DNA of 64,000 nt from positions 9,118,501-9,182,500 of the forward strand of contig NC_136016.1 in assembly GCF_048128805.1 (NCBI RefSeq), read 5' to 3'. Origin of the DNA: Centroberyx gerrardi. Taxonomy: Eukaryota > Chordata > Actinopteri > Beryciformes > Berycidae. Below the pieces are notes generated by a model, which saw nothing but the letters and a program-made list of their open reading frames with translations, was not told the origin of the DNA and searched no databases. Every line of letters starts with the position of its first letter. Positions within the stretch are counted from its first letter, which is position 1. This document shows, in pieces, positions 59,638-64,000 of the stretch. The translations under genes were made by a program, and so were the position numbers.

Positions 59638-61671
59638 ATGGTGTTCAGATCGCCGCTCGAGTTTTTCTCAGCCTCCCGTCTCCTCCTGCCTCACTTCACG
59701 GACGGGCCCTCTCTCCTGCCCCGTTCCCGGTCCCCGGAGGAGCCCCCCGCCGCCTGCCCTCCCCTGGCTCTCCCGGGACTCTGCTTCTCGGCGGCGCAGG
59801 TCGCCAGCGTGTGCGAGACTCTGGAGGAGACCGGAGACATCGAGCGGCTGGCCCGCTTCCTCTGGTCTCTCCCGGTGGCCACGGGCGGCCGCGACTCCAT
59901 CTCTGAGCAGGAGTCCGTACAGCGGGCTCGGGCCGTGGTGGCCTATCACACCGGGAGTTTCCGCGAGCTTTATCACATCCTGGAGACGCATCGCTTTACG
60001 CGCGCCTCTCATGGTAAACTCCAGGCGATGTGGCTCGAAGCCCACTACCGGGAGGCCGAGAAGCTCCGGGGGCGGCCGCTCGGACCAGTGGACAAGTACC
60101 GCGTGAGGAAGAAGTTCCCGTTACCGAGGACCATCTGGGACGGAGAGCAGAAGACGCACTGCTTCAAAGAGCGTACACGGGGGCTGTTGAGAGAGTGGTA
60201 CCTGCAGGACCCGTACCCGAACCCCGGGAAGAAACGGGAACTGGCGCACGCCACCGGGCTGACACCGACCCAGGTTGGGAACTGGTTCAAAAACCGGAGA
60301 CAGAGAGACCGGGCGGCAGCGGCCAAAAACAGGTCAGTGATCTCCAGGAAACAATCTTCCTTGAAAAAAAGGGAACATGGATGTCTTGCATTTTGATTGA
60401 AACTAAAGGGAATGGAGGGTTCTTCTTCTTCTTCTTCTTTTTCTTCTTCTTCTTCTTCTTCTTCTTCTTCTTCTTCTTCTTCTTCTTCTTCTTCTTCAAA
60501 CAAAACAAAGGCAGTAGGAAACACCTGCACAAAAATGATGTATCCTATTGAAAGAATAGTGTTACCCGAGGACTGAACTGCACTCTATATAAATGCCCGA
60601 CTTCTACTGAATGCACTGTCAAGGTCCAAAACAAAGCAACTTAATTAATGTCCAAAAGGCTTTACTTACTGAGGCCTACTTACGTACTTACTTATTTACT
60701 TCTCTATTTAGAGGCCAGGTTGTGCGTAAAAGGGCCATTCATGCGTAAAAGCGCACGGCTATTTTCCAGTGTCAGCTTGTCGGTTTATTCTTTTCTTTCT
60801 CTCAATCTGGCCTGGTCGAGTCTCTCTGTCTTTCTCTTTCTCTCACCATCATTTCCTTCAGGGTCAGTGTTTCAGTGGAATGGGTTAATCAACCCTTTAG
60901 TGAGGGCATAACGCCTCGCCGTGCATGAATGGGTGCTATTTGGGTGCCATATGCATAGGCTACATGTTGACATGGTTTCTGACTTTTTTTTTTGTTAGTA
61001 TCCACTAGCAAGTTTCATGCTTATAGTTTCATGCTTATAAGTTAAGTTTTAATTTTTATTTTGGCTCAAATTTCACTATTCAGTTTAGTTTTAGTTATTT
61101 TTCAGAATGTGTTTTTCAGTTATTGGTTTTGTTTTTTCACAGCATTGTAGTTTATTTTTCATTTCTTCTTATTTTCGTTTTCGTTTTAGCACTTTCATTT
61201 AGAGCCGATATAGGGATAAAAATGTGGAATGTTTATTTCATATTTAGGAAAGTAACATTATTTATGTTTTGTACATGACAGAAATGACTGCTCTGAGACA
61301 GGATCAAAACGAAATTTAAAAAAATCTATTAGCATTTTTATTTTGGTTTAGTTTTGAAGCAAGGTAATATAGTTTAACAAACGTTTTTTAAACATAATTT
61401 CGTTTTTATTTTTTCATTTCAGTTTGTATTTTCACACTTCGTTTCAGTTTCACTTTAGAATAATAACCCTTGGGATCTGTGACACTAAAGTCACCCCTTA
61501 TTTAAATGTTTCCACTATTTTCGTCATTTCAGATTGCAGCACCACGGGATGGGTCCCGACACTGCGCGTGCCCTTACCAGAGGAGAGTGCAGTCCCGACG
61601 GGAGCGCGGAACGCGTGGACGGGGAGACGCTTCTCTCGGTAACGGACAGTGACTCTGACTTCGATGTCTAA
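59638..61671 (+). CDS. SIX3/SIX6/SIX7-class homeobox transcription factor (six7-like or divergent six3 copy)
   Basis: Two exons, 59638-60332 and 61533-61671, join in phase (AG|A) to give 277 residues. [20 protein letters not shown] is a SIX3-type N-terminus, but the glycine-rich stretch of SIX3 is replaced by a short Pro/Ser segment. The SIX domain spans about 50-164 ([37 protein letters not shown]). The homeodomain spans about 165-226, with [10 protein letters not shown] in helix 3. The tail after KNR is only 45 residues (SIX3 has about 70) and ends [13 protein letters not shown], echoing the SIX3 ending. SIX3-class factors repress with Groucho/TLE and pattern forebrain and eye; fish six7 acts in cone photoreceptors. 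Linkage to PPM1B favours SIX3 ancestry, while the short, diverged tail favours six7; I cannot decide. Confidence 0.92.
60419..60497. repeat. (TTC)n/(GAA)n triplet repeat in SIX intron 1
   Basis: About 25 TTC units with a few interruptions, starting 87 bp after the splice donor. It produces false poly-Phe, poly-Glu and poly-Lys frames. Confidence 0.98.
60500..61532 (+). other. SIX intron 1, remainder
   Basis: T-rich sequence with many TTTTCGTTTT/TTTTAGTTT words at 61020-61450, looking like a degenerate low-complexity or retroposon-derived stretch. No exon seen. Confidence 0.5.
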
Positions 61672-62645
61672 GACTTTAATCTATAAAAAGGACACGCAGG
61701 GATGCTTTGAGATCTGTGACGGTCGCCGTGGATTACCGTTAACTGTACCGGAGACAAGAAGAGGATGTATGCGGGCACGGGCTACTCGCTACCGGCGATG
61801 TAGTGGAGGGTAAACCCACCTAAACTCAGTTAACCCACCGTTTCTTTTGCAGAATAGAGCTTTATAGGTTGAAATAAGTCTTCATAAATAATATCCATCA
61901 TAAATAGTAGCATATCAAACTGATGATGTAAGTGTATGATGTGAGTTAAAGGAAGATAGGAGGGCACAAATTCATGCTTTCCTGAAAATATAATAGATTT
62001 TTGTTCATATGGTGGTTGTTTGCCTTATGATGATCACCGACTGGAGGTCATAGTTCACCCACCTCTTTATTTACCACTGCATCACTGCGTGCTACTGTCA
62101 CGGTGCACCAAAAGTTTCTGTCGACCAGTAGACTGCATCAGTTCGCCGTTCATGTCAAGGAAACCCACATAGACATACATTAGGCCACGGACCCCCATCT
62201 GACAAGACTTTATCCCAGGGATCCTCATACGGGAACGTTTTTACAATGAATGTGATGAGAGTGAAAGCTGCGAGTGAAATAATCATTCTTATACATTCTC
62301 TAATTGGGATGTTTTTTTAGTGAATTATAGTGAAATTAGTCCTCGTTTTGCGTGGGAATGTCCCCTGGATGTCCCCGGACCTCACTCTGAGAACCACTGC
62401 TGTAGACAATCAATACGCACTGAAGCCTACCTCCCCGTCTGTCTATTTGTATGTTTATGCATTTATTTTGTTTTCTTAACCTTCACTTCTACACTGGCTG
62501 CACAGAGCCTACTTTTATTTCATGTCCACAAATAGTAATGTAGACTGTACAGTCTGTGATGCTTCTGTCGTCATTTGTGTTCGATTTGATGTTGAATAAA
62601 TGTGTTGGTATTTTATGTAAATAAATTAATTTAATATATGACTGT
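61672..62645 (+). other. SIX gene 3'UTR, inferred
   Basis: Two AATAAA signals (62595-62600 and 62620-62625) are the first good poly(A) signals after the stop codon. If used, the 3'UTR contains the MITE at 62216-62400. Confidence 0.55.
62216..62400. mobile_element. hAT-type MITE, copy B (both ends visible)
   Basis: The 185-bp element begins CAGGGATCCTCA and ends TGAGAACCACTG, forming imperfect terminal inverted repeats of hAT type. It is alignable with copy A at 31925-32113. The flanking 8-mers (CTTTATCC / CTGTAGAC) match at only 5 of 8 positions, so the target duplication is eroded or the border is slightly off. Confidence 0.7.
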
Positions 62646-62931
62646 CATTGTGCTCACTCTTCCCTAATGAAAACAAATCCCTTTAACAATCCTATAGAGA
62701 CTTTTAGCGTGCCTGTAATACTCAACAGTGAGTTTAAAGTGACTTTATCATACTTATATTCTTATAATATTCCTATGTGGACTTATTTGTTAGACTGTAC
62801 GCAAAAACATAAATATAGCTGACAGTATAGCAGTAGGATAAGGAAAACAAAAGTCCTGTGGTTATAATAGATATTTAATCCAATATCATCTTATTTTTTG
62901 CCTAGTTTCTTGTTTGCTGATGCAGCCTAAC

Positions 62932-63188
62932 CCAGATGTTCCCAAAGTTTTTCATATCAAGGACCCCAAACACACAGCCGATGCATCAGACCGCTGACTT
63001 GCCACAGAATTACATAACTGTTGGTGGGGAGCCTGAAGCCTCTGGAACAGGACACAACAGTCATCTTAAGACATTCTGTCATCTGCTGACCTCTAGTGAG
63101 TGAAATAATACTGAAAGGAAAGTATTCCTCATTTTGCTGGGGGACCTCCAAGAGCTCCAGACCCCACTGTGAGTGAACCCCTGGCCTA
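62932..63188. mobile_element. A different hAT-type MITE
   Basis: It starts CAGATGTTCCCAAAGTTTTT and ends CCCCACTGTGAGTGAACCCCTGG, a classic CAG-GGTTC-CCAAA type of terminus on both sides, with no coding sequence between. Confidence 0.6.
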
Positions 63189-63199
63189 ATATATGAAGC

Positions 63200-63760
63200 A
63201 GTTTCTATGGAGGCTGCGTTTTAGGAGTGAAAATTTGGCTGAGTCTTACAACCTGCACCAATAGTTCACATAGATAATCACATCCGCTCTACTTTGAAAC
63301 TGAAGATCTAGGATGAGATGAAGATATGACTTGTCCTAAACATAAAAAACCCAAAATACATCAGGTCTACATCGGACACCAGGTCTAGTCCTTCAGCTCT
63401 ACACTATTTTTGGTCAATGGAATCAAAATCTAAACGCTGTTTACCTTTTGGGATGATTTTTCCTTTATTAATTCTTAAACAGATGTGTCATTTCCAACAC
63501 ATCCATGTGTCTAGTTTAAGACAGCACATAGGCTGTTTTATATGTCTGTGTTACTTTTCAACACAATTCAGAAGCTGTTTGATTGATAATACATACAAGT
63601 CTGTTAATCTGAACCAAAGCTTGTTTTACTGTCACTATTGTAAAAATTACAGTAGACCTAGGCCCTAGGTCAACTTTAATGAACATTTAATATTTTATTT
63701 AACATTGTATGGGCACACTCCTCTGCATGGATATTACGGCAATTCCTTTACGTCCACTGC
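63200..63760. other. Intergenic stretch without recognised features
   Basis: AT-rich sequence; an 83-codon frame at 63417 has no recognisable domain. I see nothing I can support. Confidence 0.4.
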
Positions 63761-63764
63761 TTAC

Positions 63765-63779
63765 AGCGCCACCCAGTGG
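63765..63779 (-). promoter_or_regulatory. CTCF-like motif, minus strand
   Basis: Read on the minus strand the site is CCACTGGGTGGCGCT, matching the CTCF core at about 12 of 15 positions. It faces back toward the SIX gene. Confidence 0.45.
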
Positions 63780-64000
63780 TAAGAGAAATAGCACCGACAC
63801 CCGTTGTGTGGTTTTTCTACGAGATGATGTCTCGTCTGAATGAACGAATGTCTGAATGAATGCTGTATGAATGATCCAACAGTGGTAAATGCGGCTGGAA
63901 AATTCGGGAAGGGCAACTAGTGTAGAAAACTATGATACCCACCAAGATGTAGGAGGGTGGAGAGCATGGAAGCCATGCCAACATTTTTTTTTTTGTTATG

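Noticed and set aside
60045..60530. Poly-Glu, poly-Lys and poly-Phe frames
   Set aside because: They are translations of the (TTC)n repeat.
1..64000. CRISPR array, prophage, operon, toxin or other prokaryote-type system
   Set aside because: All long repeats are simple sequence or vertebrate transposon debris, and every recognised gene is a vertebrate split gene or tRNA.

Overview
The window is vertebrate nuclear DNA, most likely from a ray-finned fish (probably a teleost). The evidence is split genes with GT-AG introns, compact spacing, very dense (CA)n/(GT)n and (CT)n microsatellites, teleost-type LINE, SINE and MITE debris, and proteins that read as fish orthologues of known vertebrate genes. 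I see no prokaryotic, viral or CRISPR-type system.

Layout, left to right: (1) 611-1236, minus strand: exon 1 of the silent potassium-channel subunit gene KCNG3; the rest of the gene lies off the left edge. (2) 2569-22942, plus strand: a complete MTA3 gene (NuRD corepressor subunit). I rebuilt it as 19 coding exons giving 700 residues, all phases consistent, plus an internal polyadenylated short isoform ending at 15041. (3) 24.5-32 kb: a gene-poor stretch with a LINE 3' end, an intron-containing tRNA-Ile(UAU) gene at 26860-26953, a divergent pair of CTCF-like motifs at 27.6 kb, long microsatellites and a decayed minus-strand LINE. (4) About 32.2-52.47 kb, plus strand: PPM1B, a PP2C-type Ser/Thr phosphatase, with a CCAAT-rich promoter, an inferred non-coding first exon, an 8-kb intron, four shared coding exons and two alternative last exons (long tail at 48 kb, short DLEDPW-type tail at 51 kb). 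(5) 52.5-59.6 kb: non-coding DNA with MITEs, a perfect 23-bp inverted repeat and homeodomain-site-rich segments that may be enhancers. (6) 59638-61671, plus strand: a two-exon SIX3/SIX6/SIX7-class homeobox gene of 277 residues with a short, divergent C-terminus. (7) 62-64 kb: hAT-type MITEs and one further CTCF-like motif.

KCNG3, MTA3, tRNA-Ile(UAU), PPM1B and SIX3 occur in this same relative order on human chromosome 2p21 as I remember it, with many genes between them there. The block therefore looks like a fractionated copy of that region, as expected after the teleost genome duplication. The genes are not an operon; they share a neighbourhood. MTA3 (chromatin corepressor) and the SIX factor (Groucho-type repressor) act in the nucleus, PPM1B in kinase signalling, and KCNG3 at the membrane. 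The observations most worth checking are the conserved tRNA, the CTCF-like motifs that could define a loop around PPM1B and SIX, the partial exon duplication inside an MTA3 intron, the alternative gene ends of MTA3 and PPM1B, and the identity of the SIX gene.
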